Below are positions 53,841 through 62,459 of a DNA stretch of 64,000 nucleotides, piece by piece. The notes under the pieces are model-generated. The model saw nothing but the letters and a program-made list of their open reading frames with translations. It made no database searches and was not told the origin of the DNA. The first letter of the stretch is position 1. Each line of letters begins with the position of its first letter. The stretch comes from Rhizobium sp. WSM4643 (GTDB taxonomy: Bacteria > Pseudomonadota > Alphaproteobacteria > Rhizobiales > Rhizobiaceae), in assembly GCF_025152745.1 (NCBI RefSeq), contig NZ_CP104040.1:2356001-2420000 (forward strand), in the 5' to 3' direction. The position numbers and the translations under genes were made by a program.

Positions 53841-54000
53841 CTTCTCCCCAGCGGGGAGAAGGTGCCGGCAGGCGGTTGAGGGGGTGAGCGGCGAAGCCGC
53901 GAATGCACTGAGCGCAAGCGAAGGGCAATGATGAAGGGCGTGCCGTGCGGCCCCCTCATCCGACCCTTCGGGCCACCTTCTCCCCGCTGGGGAGAAGAGG
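53841..54000. repeat. RIME-like element, copy B
   Basis: The element starts CTTCTCCCCAGCGGGGAGAA and ends CTTCTCCCCGCTGGGGAGAA, with the shared internal parts GGTGCCGGCAGGCGGTTGAG and CCCTCATCCGACCCTTCGGG. It is related to copies at 14039-14232 and 58276-58470. With the inverted repeat next to it, it fills the region 53559-54111 between cobP and the riboswitch; no gene was found there. Confidence 0.8.
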
Positions 54001-54111
54001 AAGCAAATAGCGCCGCACCAGGCCGCGCTGAATTCAATCGTTCAGCCAAGACAACCTCCGTGCTGGCAACGGGCATAGTGCCCAGGTGTGGGCTTCTCGC
54101 CCGGCACGCAT

Positions 54112-54463
54112 GGCAGGTCTCCTGGCTCGCGGTTATCGGCCGCGATCGGGGCAGACCGGAAACCGGTCGCCCTGATCGTGCCAGCGGATCATCCTCGCCT
54201 TCCCGGCCGCATCAGTGAAAAGGTGGACGATTCGTAGACTTGAGAGGCGTCCGACCCCGGTTGATCACCATGCATTTCCAGTGGCTTTTCCGGCATATCG
54301 CCTATCCCGCCCGCTTGCATGATTGCAAGTCGCCGGCCGGAAGGGCTTAGTGCCGGATGGAAGACCCTGACCGCTCTACAGTCGCGGGGTCGGCTGTGAT
54401 GAAGGCGCCCGGCTTGGGTCCGCCCCGTCACATTCCCTTTTCATCCGGAAGGGCGTAACACCG
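54112..54463 (-). promoter_or_regulatory. Cobalamin (B12) riboswitch
   Basis: Read on the minus strand, the region has GGTG near its 5' end (54462), GAAAAGGGAA (54433-54442), GCCACTGGAAATGC in the middle (about 54280), the CCGGGAAGGCG core (about 54205) and the B12 box AGCCAGGAGACCTGCC (54112-54127). These are the conserved elements of the adenosylcobalamin riboswitch in their proper order. It should reduce expression of cobP-cobW-cobN-cobO-cobE when B12 is abundant. About 550 bp of repeats separate it from cobP. Confidence 0.92.
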
Positions 54464-54470
54464 ATCCGGA

Positions 54471-54520
54471 ACCATCCGTTATGTCAGGATGGTCAATCGA
54501 CCATCCGTTATCGGGATGGT
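54471..54520. repeat. Tandem 29-bp palindromes upstream of the riboswitch
   Basis: ACCATCC-N9-GGATGGT (54471-54493) and ACCATCC-N7-GGATGGT (54500-54520) are two dyads starting 29 bp apart, just before the riboswitch 5' end on the minus strand. They fit a double operator site or small hairpins in the promoter region. Confidence 0.6.
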
Positions 54521-54744
54521 TAGGCAAGCGCAGGGGTGAAGTCAACCGGCCTTGGCGGTCGACCAGTTGACGGCCAGCCGGTATGCTTGCTCCAACACGA
54601 CTTACTCTACCTAAAACATCGTCATTTATCAGAGGCTTACGTCACAAATATTTATCCCGCCCGCCGGGTTTTCGCCGCAATTGCGTCGCAAGCGGACTGC
54701 GCCTTCGCCCTTGACCGGGCCTCTCCCTGCCTAGTTGTCTAGCC

Positions 54745-56535
54745 ATGCTTATGAAATTGGATCGGCGCCGTTTCCGCGCGCTGCGTGTTTTCTTCGATCC
54801 GGGACGCCTGCGGGCGCTGACCCGCCGTAGCGAGGTCGGCCTGTCGCTGGCGGGTGCCGTCGTCGGCATTATCTCGGGTCTTGCCGTCACCGGCATGAGC
54901 TACGTCTCCAACGAGCTGCATCAGCTGGTCTTCGGCATCGCCGACAGCGAACGGCTGAGCGCGTCCGAGATCGAGAACAAGATGCTGTTGCTCACCGCCC
55001 CCGTCATCGGCGGCGCCCTGCTCGGCCTGTTGCTTCTCGTGCTGGCGAAACGGCGCAAGAAGCCGATGGTCGACCCGATCGAGGCCAATGCGCTGCATGG
55101 CGGCCGCCTGTCCCTGACCGACAGCATCATCGTTGCCGTGCAGAACCTGATCTCCAACGGTTTCGGCGCCTCGGTCGGCCTGGAGGCCGGCTATACCCAG
55201 CTTGCCGCCGGCCTCGCCTCGAAATTCGGCCTGAAGCTGCAGCTTCGCCGCTCGGACCTGCGCACCCTGGTTGGCTGCGGCGCGGCGGGCGCCATCGCCG
55301 CCGCATTTAACGCGCCGCTGACCGGTGCTTTCTACGCTTTCGAGCTGATCATCGGCTCCTATACGATCGTCTCGCTGACGCCTGTCGTCGTCTCCGCCCT
55401 TGTCTCGACTCTGATCGCAAGGCTGCTTGCCGGCAGCGATTTCACCATCGATATCGGCAGCTTCGGCTCGGTCGTGCCGGCCGATTATATCCCAGCGCTG
55501 CTGCTCGGCATTTTCTGCGCCGGTGTCGGCATCCTGATCATGCAGGGCGTCGCTTTTGTCGAGGAGCTGGCGCGCAAGAGCTCAATCGCCCCACCCTTCC
55601 GTCCGGCACTCGGCGGCATCATCGTCGGGCTCTTGGCTATGATCTCGCCGCAGGTGCTCTCGGCCGGCCACGGCGCGCTACATCTCAATCTTTCCCGTGA
55701 GGTGGCAATCCCGACGCTGATCGGCCTCTTCCTCTTGAAATCCTTCGCCTCGGCGATCTCGATCGGCTCCGGCTTCAGGGGTGGGCTATTCTTCGCTTCG
55801 CTGTTCATGGGCGCCCTGCTCGGCAAGCTCTTTGCCTATTGTGGCCCCTACTTCGCCGATGCGACGCTGACGCCCGTCATCTATGCCGTGGTCGGCATGA
55901 GCTCGCTTGCCGTCGCCGTCATCGGCGGGCCGCTGACCATGACGTTCCTGGCGCTCGAAATCACCGGCGATTTTCCGATCACGGCGCTGGTGCTCGCTGC
56001 CGTCATCACCTCCTCCCTCGTCGTGCGCTCGACCTTCGGCTACTCCTTCGCCACATGGCGGTTCCATCTGCGCGGCGAAAGCATCCGCAGCGCCCACGAC
56101 GTCGGCTGGATCCGCAATCTGACGGTCGACAAGCTGATGCGCGCCGACGTCAAAAAGGCGAAGGCGGGCATCACGCTGGAGGAATTCAAGCAGGCCTTCC
56201 CGATCGGCTCGACCCAGCGCGTCATCCTCGTCGAGGAGAGCGACAAATATGCGGGTTTGGTGCTGGTGCCGGAGATCTACGCCAACCCGACCGACGCCCA
56301 GGACGAGGGCAAGACGCTTGCCGATTTCATCCACTACCGCAACGACTTCCTGCAGCCGCAGATGAATGCCAGACAGGCGGCGGCGATCTTCGACAAGAGC
56401 GAAAGCGAAGCGCTCGCCGTCGTCAACAACCTGATCGAACGCAAGGTGATCGGCCAGCTCAGCGAAAGCTATACGCTGCGCCGTTACAGCGAAGAACTCG
56501 ACCGCCGCCGCCGCGAGGTCTCCGGCGAGATCTAA
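54745..56535 (+). CDS. ClC-family chloride channel/transporter with CBS domains
   Basis: This 596-residue membrane protein has about 10-12 hydrophobic helices (30-450) of the ClC fold. The gating glutamate appears as E147 in SVGLEAGYTQLA (GREGP region), and FNAPLTGAFYAFELIIGSY and GSGFRGGLFFASLFMGALLG match later pore motifs. The last 140 residues form a cytoplasmic pair of CBS-like domains. It may be a Cl-/H+ exchanger or channel; fluoride selectivity is not indicated. Two close ATGs (54745 and 54751) are possible starts. Confidence 0.9.
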   Translation: MLMKLDRRRFRALRVFFDPGRLRALTRRSEVGLSLAGAVVGIISGLAVTGMSYVSNELHQLVFGIADSERLSASEIENKMLLLTAPVIGGALLGLLLLVLAKRRKKPMVDPIEANALHGGRLSLTDSIIVAVQNLISNGFGASVGLEAGYTQLAAGLASKFGLKLQLRRSDLRTLVGCGAAGAIAAAFNAPLTGAFYAFELIIGSYTIVSLTPVVVSALVSTLIARLLAGSDFTIDIGSFGSVVPADYIPALLLGIFCAGVGILIMQGVAFVEELARKSSIAPPFRPALGGIIVGLLAMISPQVLSAGHGALHLNLSREVAIPTLIGLFLLKSFASAISIGSGFRGGLFFASLFMGALLGKLFAYCGPYFADATLTPVIYAVVGMSSLAVAVIGGPLTMTFLALEITGDFPITALVLAAVITSSLVVRSTFGYSFATWRFHLRGESIRSAHDVGWIRNLTVDKLMRADVKKAKAGITLEEFKQAFPIGSTQRVILVEESDKYAGLVLVPEIYANPTDAQDEGKTLADFIHYRNDFLQPQMNARQAAAIFDKSESEALAVVNNLIERKVIGQLSESYTLRRYSEELDRRRREVSGEI

Positions 56536-56539
56536 GCCG

Positions 56540-57793
56540 CTATGATCCGGGGCCGGCGAGCTTGAACACCTCTGCCCGCTTCGAAACGCCGCGCAATTCA
56601 AACGAACCCAGATACTCGCAGGCCACGGCGCAGGTGGTCGCGAAGCTCTCCGACATCAGCAGGTCTTGCTCTAGCGTGCCGCAGAGCTTTTCAAGCCGCG
56701 AGGCCTCGTTGACGGCCCTGCCGATCACCGTGAAATCGAGCCTGCCGCGGGCGCCAACGTTCCCGTAGAAAACCTCGCCGAGATGAAGGACGACATCGAC
56801 GCCGATATCGGGGCCGCCGTTTTGCGTCCGCTCGCGGTTCAGCGCCTCGTTTGCTTTCAGCAGATTCTTCGCGGAAGCCAGCGCGGCCATGCAAGCCTTC
56901 TGTGGGTCGTCGGCGTCGGTCGGAAAGATCGCCAGCACGCTGTCGCCCATGAACTTGAGGATTTCGCCGGAATTTTCCTCGACATGCCGATCGATCAGCT
57001 CGAAATGTTCGTTCAGAAACCCGACGATCTCGCCGGGTTGATAGACCTCGGTCAAGGCAGTGAAATTTCTGAGGTCCGCAAGCAGGATCGCGGCATTGAT
57101 GGAACCGCCCGTTCCCCTCTGGGTCTCCCCGGCCAGGATGCGCGCGCTCGTTCTGGCGCCGGTATAGACCGCGAGGATATCGGTGGCGGTTTTCGATGCC
57201 GCCACACGGTAAGCCGCCAGCCCCAGCGCTGGGACAAGCGCTTTGACTGTTGCCAGCTGATCATCGGAAAATCCGCCCGGCGCATCGCTGGTCAGCGAGA
57301 AGCCGAGCCCGCGTAGCGCGACTTCCTTCGGGAATTCGAAAAGGCTGACCACGTGGTCCGTGCCGCCGGCGAGCGCGAATTCCTTGAGCTGCGGATAGTC
57401 GAAACCTTCACCCTTCGCCAGTATCCAACGCCCCGTTCTTTCGCCGCGGCTCAACAGGTAGAATATCGGCGTTTTCTCGAAATTGCGCTCTTCCACGCTG
57501 CCATGCGCCGCATTTTCAAGAACCGTTGCACCGCCCCGGATGAAATTGGCCGAAACGCCGCGATACATAGGGTGAATGGATGGCATAGTGATGCTGGCCC
57601 TCCAGATGGGAAAGCCGTCCGCGATCAACCGGTCGCACAGGCCGGCGACGAGATCGCCAATATGCTCACTAGTGATTCCCTGTTCTATAAGCCACTGAAT
57701 ATGATCGTTAATTTTGGAATCTCCACATGACCGACGCAGTCTATCGTCGGAAATCGGGCAAATGGACGGCGATGACCAACGGGGGCGTTGCAC
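56540..57793 (-). CDS. Adenylate/guanylate cyclase (class III) domain protein
   Basis: This protein of about 400 residues has a class III cyclase domain at the C-terminus: metal Asp in ILLADLRNFTALTEV, GEILKFMGDSVLAIFP with the second metal Asp, and GRLDFTVIGRAVNEASRLE. The N-terminal half is an unrelated sensor-type region that begins at INDHIQWLIEQGITSEHIGD. The start is uncertain: there is no ATG, GTG or TTG at the natural N-terminus (about 57720), and the frame stays open to 57910. GTG 57793 is a guess. Rhizobia carry many such cyclases. It is convergent with the ClC gene, four bases away. Confidence 0.8.
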   Translation of the reverse strand: MQRPRWSSPSICPISDDRLRRSCGDSKINDHIQWLIEQGITSEHIGDLVAGLCDRLIADGFPIWRASITMPSIHPMYRGVSANFIRGGATVLENAAHGSVEERNFEKTPIFYLLSRGERTGRWILAKGEGFDYPQLKEFALAGGTDHVVSLFEFPKEVALRGLGFSLTSDAPGGFSDDQLATVKALVPALGLAAYRVAASKTATDILAVYTGARTSARILAGETQRGTGGSINAAILLADLRNFTALTEVYQPGEIVGFLNEHFELIDRHVEENSGEILKFMGDSVLAIFPTDADDPQKACMAALASAKNLLKANEALNRERTQNGGPDIGVDVVLHLGEVFYGNVGARGRLDFTVIGRAVNEASRLEKLCGTLEQDLLMSESFATTCAVACEYLGSFELRGVSKRAEVFKLAGPGS

Positions 57794-57959
57794 GTCAACC
57801 AATAGTCGAGTCAGGCAGATATTTCTAGCCACGGACTCCGGCAACGACAACCACAAGCCAGAGGGAATGATACCTGCCGTTGCCGTCATTCGCCTGCCGA
57901 CGAAGGGCAACGGAGAGTGCTGCAGAAATGAAGACGGTGCCGTAGCGCCTACGAATATC

Positions 57960-58250
57960 TCACATCCTGACCGTCATGCCGCCGTTGACCGTCAGCACAT
58001 CGCCGTTGACGAAGGAAGCGGCGGCGCTTGCGAGAAACAGCGCCGCGCCGGCGATCTCGTCTGGGCGTCCCCAGCGCTGGACCGTGATGCGCTGGCGCAC
58101 GAAGGGCATCAATTCCTCGTTCGCAGCCATCGCCGCATTCGTCTCGGTAGCAAACCAGCCGGGCGCAATCGCGTTGCTGGTGATGCCGTGCGCGCCGAAC
58201 TCGACCGCCATGCCGCGCATCAGTCTGGTCAGTCCCTTCTTTGCTGCAGG
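57960..58250 (-). pseudogene. Short-chain dehydrogenase/reductase remnant (C-terminal 96 residues)
   Basis: The encoded segment from AAKKGLTRLMRGMAVEFGAH through NAIAPGWFATETNAAM to VNGDVLTVNGGMTV is the C-terminal half of an SDR like gluconate 5-dehydrogenase. The break falls just after the position of the catalytic Tyr of YxxxK; the Rossmann N-terminus is absent and a RIME-like repeat replaces it. No other part of the gene is found upstream. The remnant is therefore non-functional. Confidence 0.8.
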
Positions 58251-58275
58251 GGGAACGCGGCGCCGCCACGATTCT

Positions 58276-58470
58276 CTTCTCCCCATCGGGGAGAAGGTGC
58301 CGGCAGGCGGTTGAGGGGGTGAGCGGCGGAGCCGCGAATGCGCTGAGCGAAAGCGAAGGGCAATCAATGACGTAGTGCCGCGTCGCCCCCTCATCCGACC
58401 CTTCGGGCCACCGACCGGGGTCGAGCCACGGGTCTCGACCCGTCCTTCGGACCCCCGCTGGGGAGAAGAG
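58276..58470. repeat. RIME-like element, copy C, at the SDR break
   Basis: The element opens with CTTCTCCCCATCGGGGAGAA and ends with CCCCGCTGGGGAGAAGAG, with GGTGCCGGCAGGCGGTTGAG and CCCGTCCTTCGGACC modules between. It lies between the SDR remnant and the cobQ stop, so its arrival or a recombination between copies may have removed the SDR 5' part. Confidence 0.8.
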
Positions 58471-58536
58471 GGAGCCGCGATTTTTGTCATCCCACAGACT
58501 AGGAACGATGCGGCAGCCGCCCACGACATACCCAGG

Positions 58537-59991
58537 CTAGCCAATCAACCCCGCAAACCAGCCCGGATCGAGATGACGTTCCAATTCTCCGGCGATCTCG
58601 TCGAGCGCCTGCTCGACGACGTCGCGGTAATTCCTCCGCTCGCCTGATAGGCCGAAGCTTTGAAGCAGTCGGGCGCGGTAGGCGTCGCTGCCGAAGAGCC
58701 CGTGCAGATAGGTGCCCATGATCCGGCCGTCGGCCGACAGCGCCCCGTCGGGCGCGCCGTCGATGATTACGGAAGGCCGATTGCAATCCGGGCCGCGGGT
58801 GATGCCGAGATGGATCTGGTAGCCGGCGAGCGGCGCGTCATATTCGGTCGAGCGGGCCTGGCTGTTGCGCACGGTCTTTTCCAGCGCCATCTCAGTCTCG
58901 ATGTCGAGCAGCCCGAGCCCCGGCGTCTCGAGCGTCCCGCCCTCGATGCCGAGAGGGTCGCGCACCATGCGGCCGAGCATCTGATAGCCGCCGCAGATGC
59001 CGATCACCCGGCCGCCGCGCCTGACATGCGCCTGGAGATCGTGATCCCAGCCATGGGCGCGGAAGTCGGCGAGATCCGATATCGTCGATTTCGAGCCGGG
59101 AAGCACAACGAGGCTCGCATCGGCAGGTAGCCGCTCGCCTGATCGCACGAAGACCAGCTCGACATCCGGCTCGGTCCTCAGCGGATCGAGATCGTCGAAA
59201 TTGGCGATACGCGGCAGCACTGGCACGGCGATCTTCAGCGCGCCCGTCCCGCCCCTCGCCAGCCGTTCGAGCACGGCCGAATCTTCGGCCGGCAGGCGCG
59301 CAGCCCCCCTCAGCCACGGCACGATGCCGAAACACGGCCAACCGGTAAAACCTTCGATGGCGCGGATGCCGTCGTCAAACAGCGAGACGTCGCCGCGGAA
59401 CTTGTTGATGATATAGCCTGCAATCATCGCCCGGTCGCCATCATCGAGGATCGCATGCGTGCCGACCAGCGAGGCGATGACGCCGCCGCGGTCGATATCG
59501 CCGATAAGCACGACCGGCACGCGGGCACGCGTCGCAAAGCCCATATTGGCGATATCGCCGGCCCTGAGATTGATCTCGGCGGGCGATCCGGCGCCCTCGA
59601 CGATGACGAGATCGGCGCCATCGGCCACTCTTTCGAAGCTTTCGAGCACGGCGCCGAGCAACTGAGGCTTCAGCCGCTGGTAATCGCGTCCTTTCGCCTG
59701 CCCAAATACCCTGCCGTGCACGATGATCTGGCTGCCATTTTCCGATTGCGGCTTGAGCAGCACCGGGTTCATGTGCACCGTTGATGGCGCGCGCGCGGCC
59801 AACGACTGCAGCCACTGCGCCCGGCCGATCTCGCCGCCATCATCGGCGACCGCCGCATTGTTCGACATGTTCTGCGGCTTGAACGGCCGGACGGTCAGCC
59901 CGCGATTGGCCGCCAACCGGCAAAGGCCCGCAACCAGAACCGTCTTGCCGACATCGGAGCCGGTCCCCTGCAGCATGATCGCTCTTGCCAT
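58537..59991 (-). CDS. cobQ: Adenosylcobyric acid synthase (CobQ)
   Basis: CobQ (484 residues) amidates the b, d, e and g side chains of adenosylcobyrinate a,c-diamide. The N-terminal synthetase motif LQGTGSDVGKTVLVAG (7-22) and the glutamine amidotransferase Cys in VIGICGGYQMLG are present, with the later His region MGTYLHGLF. The ATG at 59989-59991 is preferred over one four codons upstream. The gene is separate from the other cob operons, on the same strand, and has tandem repeats instead of a riboswitch in front of it. Confidence 0.94.
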   Translation of the reverse strand: MARAIMLQGTGSDVGKTVLVAGLCRLAANRGLTVRPFKPQNMSNNAAVADDGGEIGRAQWLQSLAARAPSTVHMNPVLLKPQSENGSQIIVHGRVFGQAKGRDYQRLKPQLLGAVLESFERVADGADLVIVEGAGSPAEINLRAGDIANMGFATRARVPVVLIGDIDRGGVIASLVGTHAILDDGDRAMIAGYIINKFRGDVSLFDDGIRAIEGFTGWPCFGIVPWLRGAARLPAEDSAVLERLARGGTGALKIAVPVLPRIANFDDLDPLRTEPDVELVFVRSGERLPADASLVVLPGSKSTISDLADFRAHGWDHDLQAHVRRGGRVIGICGGYQMLGRMVRDPLGIEGGTLETPGLGLLDIETEMALEKTVRNSQARSTEYDAPLAGYQIHLGITRGPDCNRPSVIIDGAPDGALSADGRIMGTYLHGLFGSDAYRARLLQSFGLSGERRNYRDVVEQALDEIAGELERHLDPGWFAGLIG

Positions 59992-60042
59992 GATGGCCCG
60001 CATTCGCCTCTCGTTCAGGCGAGGCCTACAATGGGCGGCAAC

Positions 60043-60122
60043 CTCGGGTCAAGCTTGGCTCGGGTCAAGACTTGGCCCGGCGCAAGACTTGGCCCGGCGC
60101 AAGACTTGGCTCGGTGCAAGTT
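60043..60122. repeat. 17-bp tandem repeats upstream of cobQ
   Basis: Five units of the form CTCGGGTCAAGACTTGG / CCCGGCGCAAGACTTGG lie 52 bp before the cobQ start. Two central units (60076-60092 and 60093-60109) are identical. The rest of the 674-bp gap 59992-60665 contains an inverted repeat CTCCGGT-N13-ACCGGAG (60217-60243) and an AT-rich stretch 60296-60460 that may hold promoters; no gene was found. Confidence 0.85.
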
Positions 60123-60665
60123 CCCACGCAAACGCGAAAACCGCGCATGGCCTTGGCTCTGCGCGGTTTGCCGAAAACTCAGGCGTCTTCGCCCTTACAC
60201 GGCGAAGCTCGCTTTCTCCGGTACGCACTACCTGAACCGGAGAAGCGGCGGTCATTGCTGCCACGCCCTAACTGATAACCGCACATTCTTACCGGAGAGT
60301 TATTGAAGGCTTACGCAAATGTTAATTTTGATCTTTTTTGACATTCTCGCCAAAATATCTGCCGAAAATCCGCCGCCGGTCGCGAAGAGCGTGTATTTCG
60401 CCGGAGGGCGCCATTTTCGGGATGCTGACATAAATTCTTCGAATTCAATAATTTAGTCACGCAACCATGAGCAGAAGATGGTTGATTTCTGCGAGCGAAC
60501 GCGTAGGCTTCATCAAGATGCTCCATTATTGAACATGGCATGCCCATGAACCGGAAAGCCTGTCGCGGTATCGCCCGGCAGGCATTGTCCCTTCGGGTGC
60601 CGGAGAGATTTGGCGGTGGATTTCAGAGCCTGCGCGTCCGCCTAAGAAGAATTCGGGGAATGACG

Positions 60666-61661
60666 ATGAAGACGTTTCTGATTCCGGCCGTCTTTGCCGC
60701 GGCTCTTTCTACCGTCGCGCCGGCTGAAGCCGCTGAGTGCGGCAGCGTTTCGATCGCCGAAATGAAATGGGCCTCGGCAGGCATCGCGGCGAGCTTCGAC
60801 AAGATCATCCTGGAAAAGGGATACGGCTGTTCGGTCACCATTGTCGATGGCGACACTCTGCCGACTTTCGCCTCGATGAATGAGAAAGGCACCCCCGACA
60901 TCGCCTCGGAATACTGGATCAATTCCGTCAGGTCCCTGCTCGATCAGGCCGTCAACAGCGGCCGGTTAGTGGAGGGGGCCGAAATCCTGGCTGACGGCGC
61001 CGTCGAGGGTTGGTGGATTCCGAAATTTATCGCCGACGCCCACCCCGACATCCGCTCGGTCGAAGACGCGCTGAAACATCCCGAACTCTTCCCCGCCGAG
61101 GACGACCCATCGAAAGGCGCAGTTTACAACTGCCCCGCCGACTGGAGCTGCCAGATATCGACCACAAATCTGTTCAAGGCGCTTGCCGCCGACAAGAAGG
61201 GCTTCGAGCTCGTCGAGACCGGCAGTCCCGAACGGCTCGATGCATCGATTGCCCGCGCCTTCGACAACAAGGTCGGCTGGCTCGGTTATTACTGGGCGCC
61301 GACCGCCATCCTCGGCAAATACGACATGACGCGCCTGAGCTTCGGCGTCGGCCACAACAAGAGCGAATGGGACCGCTGTACCGCAGTTGCCGGCTGCGCC
61401 AGGCCCGAGGTCAACTCCTACCCGGTCTCGCGCGCCTTCACGCTGATGACCAGGTCCTTCGCCAGCCGCGCCGGGCCTGTCACGACCTATCTCAAGACCC
61501 GCAAATGGGACAATGCGACGATCAATCAGGTGCTCGCCTGGCAGGACGAAAACCGCGAAAGCATTGAGGATGCCGCGATCTATTTTCTTCGCAATTACGA
61601 GAGTCTGTGGACCAAATGGGTGCCAGTCGATGTAGCCGAGAAGGTCAAGGCGAGCTTATAA
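60666..61661 (+). CDS. Glycine-betaine/choline-type ABC substrate-binding protein
   Basis: This 331-residue periplasmic protein of the OpuAC family has a signal peptide (MKTFLIPAVFAAALSTVAPA, cleavage likely after AEA). Several Trp and Tyr residues (EYWIN, GWWIPKF, GWLGYYWAP) could form the aromatic cage for a quaternary amine. ATG 60666 is preferred because it has GGGGA at seven bases; ATG 60660 is too close. No matching permease or ATPase gene is in the window, so it may be an orphan binding protein. Confidence 0.88.
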   Translation: MKTFLIPAVFAAALSTVAPAEAAECGSVSIAEMKWASAGIAASFDKIILEKGYGCSVTIVDGDTLPTFASMNEKGTPDIASEYWINSVRSLLDQAVNSGRLVEGAEILADGAVEGWWIPKFIADAHPDIRSVEDALKHPELFPAEDDPSKGAVYNCPADWSCQISTTNLFKALAADKKGFELVETGSPERLDASIARAFDNKVGWLGYYWAPTAILGKYDMTRLSFGVGHNKSEWDRCTAVAGCARPEVNSYPVSRAFTLMTRSFASRAGPVTTYLKTRKWDNATINQVLAWQDENRESIEDAAIYFLRNYESLWTKWVPVDVAEKVKASL

Positions 61662-61681
61662 CGGCAAAAACACGATCAAGC

Positions 61682-62035
61682 ATGGACGATTCGATGATTC
61701 CCTTTCCCGACCGCGATACCGTTGCGGAAAAGCTCGCCGCGCTGTCGGAGACCGACAAGTCGTATCTGGCGCTGCTCATGGAAAACGCTGCCCAGGACGA
61801 CAACCTGCTCGACGGCCTGCGCCGCCATCTCGATCTTGCCGCCGGATCGCGTTTCCTGAACTCGCTGAAGCTCGAAAATCTGGGAATCTGGCTCGGAACC
61901 CAGGCGCCGGACCGGTTGCAGATCCGGCTGACGGAAGCTGCCCGCTCCAGCCAGCATCCCGCCTACCAGGCCTTCCGGACCGGTCTCGACCGATCCGGCG
62001 GGCTGGAAAAGGCTTATCCCCCAGTCACCCCTTAG
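61682..62035 (+). CDS. Hypothetical helical protein
   Basis: This 117-residue protein has no recognised family. It is hydrophilic and rich in helices, with a leucine-rich centre (LLDGLRRHLDLAAGSRFLNS) and no signal peptide or membrane segment. It starts 20 bp after the binding-protein stop and may be cotranscribed with it. The ATG 61682 is chosen as the first without overlap. Confidence 0.55.
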   Translation: MDDSMIPFPDRDTVAEKLAALSETDKSYLALLMENAAQDDNLLDGLRRHLDLAAGSRFLNSLKLENLGIWLGTQAPDRLQIRLTEAARSSQHPAYQAFRTGLDRSGGLEKAYPPVTP

Positions 62036-62133
62036 AATGATCCGAACTCGGTCATCTGATCCGGCCCCGGCCGATATCTGATCCCGCGGTCAATATCTGA
62101 TCCGGCAATCCTCGGAAGAAAGCTGAATCGTCA

Positions 62134-62289
62134 TTACTTCTTCGCGGCGCGGTCGACCGAGCGGCCGGCATCCTGCGTGGCGTTCACGGTATTTGCCGTA
62201 TCCTTTCCTATGCCGCGGATCGTGTTGCCGCAGGAGGAAAGGGCAAGAAGAACCATCAAGGCTGCGGCAATTTTGGCCGTTGTCGTCAT
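62134..62289 (-). CDS. Entericidin-like small lipoprotein
   Basis: This 51-residue lipoprotein has a short signal peptide with the lipobox LSSC at 17-20; Cys20 would be lipidated. The mature part GNTIRGIGKDTANTVNATQD matches the entericidin A/B pattern of small membrane-toxic or stress-linked lipoproteins. AAGGA precedes the ATG by nine bases. It stands alone between convergent and divergent neighbours. Confidence 0.85.
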   Translation of the reverse strand: MTTTAKIAAALMVLLALSSCGNTIRGIGKDTANTVNATQDAGRSVDRAAKK

Positions 62290-62459
62290 CTCGGATATCC
62301 TTGTTTGAAATCAACCCCGAACGGCGACAATTGCCGTCCCGCGCCAATAACGCACGACAAACCAAAAGGTTCACTGGCTATAAGGATACCCGCTAGAGAC
62401 ACGCGTTCCATAGAACGCGCTACCTACTTTCGATCGGCGCATAATCCTGTCCAATGCTG

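Noticed and set aside
53661-53928. Small open frames between cobP and the riboswitch
   Set aside because: Their sequence is translated repeat (RIME-like and inverted repeat), not a conserved protein.
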